From the NCBI RefSeq assembly GCF_001399685.1, contig NZ_JTHN01000046.1:1-64000 (forward strand): DNA of 64,000 nucleotides. Reading direction: 5' to 3'. A model generated the notes under the pieces. The model was not told the DNA's origin and searched no databases. It saw only the letters and a list, made by a program, of their open reading frames with translations. Position 1 is the first letter of the stretch. The number at the start of each line of letters is the position of its first letter. This DNA is from Paenibacillus sp. A3 (GTDB lineage: Bacteria > Bacillota > Bacilli > Paenibacillales > NBRC-103111). Both the position numbers and the translations under genes were made by a program. Positions 62,646 through 64,000 of this stretch are shown here, one piece after another.

Positions 62646-63193
62646 ATTAGTTGCCTCCTCCAATATCGCGCTTGATTTGCTGTTCGGATGCTCTGCTGCA
62701 ACAACGATTTCCTTTTTTATCCATTATATCATTATAAAATATATTTCGACTGTACCGGACAAATAGGTTATAGCTTTAAAACGACATGCTAGAGCATCGA
62801 TCGATTGAATCCTCCGGTCATTCCTTATATTTTGCACATCGAGTCTTGCTGCGTCGCTATTGTTGGAAATCCATGTATGCTAGAATTTATAGAGAGAACG
62901 TGGCTTCACTTGCGGATATTGAGGAGGAGGGGGATAGGAGGGGCGCTTTTCCATGGAACTAATGTGGATTTCCTTGTGATTACAGGCCCCGAGGCAGAAG
63001 GTGATCAAGCCTAGGGGCCTTTCAAAACGGCAAGCCTGGATTCGGTAATCCGGGAAACGAAATTGCACGTTTATATTTCAGCGATATTGAACGATTATGC
63101 ACTGCACAGGAAGGAAATCGAAAGTGCTTACGCCTTTGCCGCACCGGCGGTGACCCCGGTCATTTATTTTGCATGGAACTAACCGGGGGCGGA
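62646..63193. other. Intergenic stretch, no gene recognised
   Basis: About 550 nt with no ORF that has a ribosome site and protein-like composition. One terminator-like hairpin (AGGCCCC/GGGGCCT, 62984-63020) is present. The GGAGGAGG ribosome site of the GH18 gene lies at its left end. Confidence 0.5.
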
Positions 63194-64000
63194 TTATTCC
63201 GCGAAAAGTCCTTCCGGAAGCCTCGCTTCCCACGAGGCGGGAGCTTCGATGCCGAGCGCCCGGACGACGACGGCCGCCGTATCGGTAATCGTCATCGTGC
63301 CGGGAAACGAAGCGCCGCGCCCGATGCCCGGACCGACGCAACCCCAAAAGATCGTCTTGTCCAGCGGGTGATCGCTGCCGTGATCCCGCGGGTCTGCTCC
63401 GCCGCCGCCATGGTCGGATACGAGGATCAGCAGGCTATCGTCCAGAAGTCCCGTTTGTTCGAGCGCATCGAGGATAAATCCCGTATGCTCATCCGCTTCT
63501 TCGATCGCCCGCAGCTGTCCGGGCGTATTGTACCCGTGCCGGTGACCGGCCGAGTCCGGCAAATCCAGCTGGACGTACATCAGCTTCAGTTCAGGGTGCT
63601 CCCGGAGATAAGCGGCTGCGACCAGCGACAGCTCGCGGTCCTTCATCGATACTTTATGGACGCCGACGGATGGTTCGATAATGCCGTCGTTGATCGGGGA
63701 CCACGCGCTGAATGCGGCCAATACGGCGTCGGGATACGCTTCGCGCACAACCCGAAAGATCGACGGATACGGCGAGTCGTCCGGGTACGTATGGCTGCTT
63801 GCGGCTTCGTTGGTCAACCCGTGCTTGTCCGGCGCGACCCCATGCAGAAGCGATCCCCAGCATTGCGCGCTGATCGTCGGCGACGCCGTCTGGGCCTGGA
63901 AGTCGAACGTTCCCATCCGGACGAGCCGGTCCAAATTCGGCGTATTCGCGGACGTTACGAAATTGCCTGCTCCGTCCCAGCCGATAATAATGACACGAGC
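63194..64000 (-). CDS. Alkaline-phosphatase-superfamily phosphodiesterase-like protein, 5' end cut off
   Basis: At least 268 residues, open to the right edge of the window. The metal-binding VIIIGWDGAG and nucleophile region (ASPTISAQCWGSLLHG) are followed by LDLPDSAGHRHG and SDHGGGGADPRDHG, which hold the remaining metal ligands of the nucleotide pyrophosphatase/phosphodiesterase group. Substrate unknown. The true start lies outside the window. Confidence 0.88.
   Translation of the reverse strand, partial: ARVIIIGWDGAGNFVTSANTPNLDRLVRMGTFDFQAQTASPTISAQCWGSLLHGVAPDKHGLTNEAASSHTYPDDSPYPSIFRVVREAYPDAVLAAFSAWSPINDGIIEPSVGVHKVSMKDRELSLVAAAYLREHPELKLMYVQLDLPDSAGHRHGYNTPGQLRAIEEADEHTGFILDALEQTGLLDDSLLILVSDHGGGGADPRDHGSDHPLDKTIFWGCVGPGIGRGASFPGTMTITDTAAVVVRALGIEAPASWEARLPEGLFAE

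Noticed and set aside
62805-63014. 69-aa ORF in the 62.6-63.2 kb gap
   Set aside because: No start signal; composition not convincing.
1-64000. CRISPR arrays, tRNA, rRNA, insertion sequences, prophage
   Set aside because: Looked for spaced direct repeats, tRNA-like cloverleaf ends, transposase motifs and phage genes by eye; none seen.

Overview
The window looks like a chromosomal segment of a Paenibacillus-like member of the Bacillota. Supporting signs are a Bacillus-type DnaB/DnaI helicase loader pair, a three-gene Bacillus-type succinate dehydrogenase, coproheme decarboxylase HemQ, YuiB- and YqzM-like small membrane proteins, Gram-positive lipoprotein signals, TTG/GTG starts behind strong AGGAGG sites, and Firmicute riboswitches. 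Most of the sequence is moderately GC-rich. AT-rich islands (about 20.7-23.0, 26.5-29.0 and 53.7-56.0 kb) look acquired or lineage-specific. No rRNA, tRNA, CRISPR array or complete insertion sequence was seen.

Layout. 0-0.4 kb: end of a sugar ABC permease. 0.5-5 kb: respiration and heme (YumC-type ferredoxin-NADP reductase, NADH dehydrogenase II behind a Rex-like operator, HemQ, YuiB). 5-5.2 kb: a 176-bp multi-stem repeat-like element. 5.3-12.4 kb: dnaB, dnaI, yqzM-like gene, trxA, uvrC and a CPBP membrane protease whose 3' end overlaps uvrC antisense. 12.5-16.2 kb: a c-di-AMP riboswitch ahead of a K+ channel, its RCK regulator and a cation/proton antiporter. 16.2-20.6 kb: LysR regulator divergent from sdhCAB. 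20.7-22.8 kb: an Agr-like peptide-signalling module that has no kinase and no receiver domain, plus two single-domain LytTR proteins. 23-25.3 kb: LacI regulator and unsaturated glucuronyl hydrolase. 25.4-29 kb: CDF metal exporter and a secreted FN3-cohesin-dockerin protein. 29-33.9 kb: CstA-type transporter, YbdD and a LytS/LytR-type two-component system. 34-35.4 kb: zinc-ribbon protein, MFS remnant, RDD protein.

35.5-44.6 kb is a glycine/serine island. gcvT-gcvPA-gcvPB and gcvH-sdaAB-sdaAA diverge from back-to-back promoters, each with its own tandem glycine riboswitch, and an AGCS amino-acid:cation symporter follows. With tdh-kbl at 58.7-61 kb, the window encodes threonine to glycine, glycine cleavage, and serine to pyruvate.

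44.6-47.3 kb: small-multidrug-export protein, ABC membrane protein, GntR regulator (apparently with an ATA start) and ABC ATPase, behind a promoter overlapped by a 24-bp perfect palindrome. Two homologous structured RNA leader/terminator elements occur at 44.6 and 47.4 kb. 47.5-52.4 kb: truncated lyase remnant, amidohydrolase, sugar-type ABC importer, TetR. 52.5-53.6 kb: Fur-box-controlled siderophore-binding lipoprotein. 53.9-55.6 kb: NUDIX hydrolase and a lincosamide-nucleotidyltransferase-like gene preceded by a leader peptide. 56-57.9 kb: TetR and an Old Yellow Enzyme sharing a TTGAC-N6-GTCAA site. 57.9-64 kb: XRE-cupin regulator, tdh, kbl, a small anchored protein, a twice-frameshifted GH18 gene and a truncated alkaline-phosphatase-superfamily gene.

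All calls come from reading the sequence. No database search was run, so family names rest on motifs and recalled family features.
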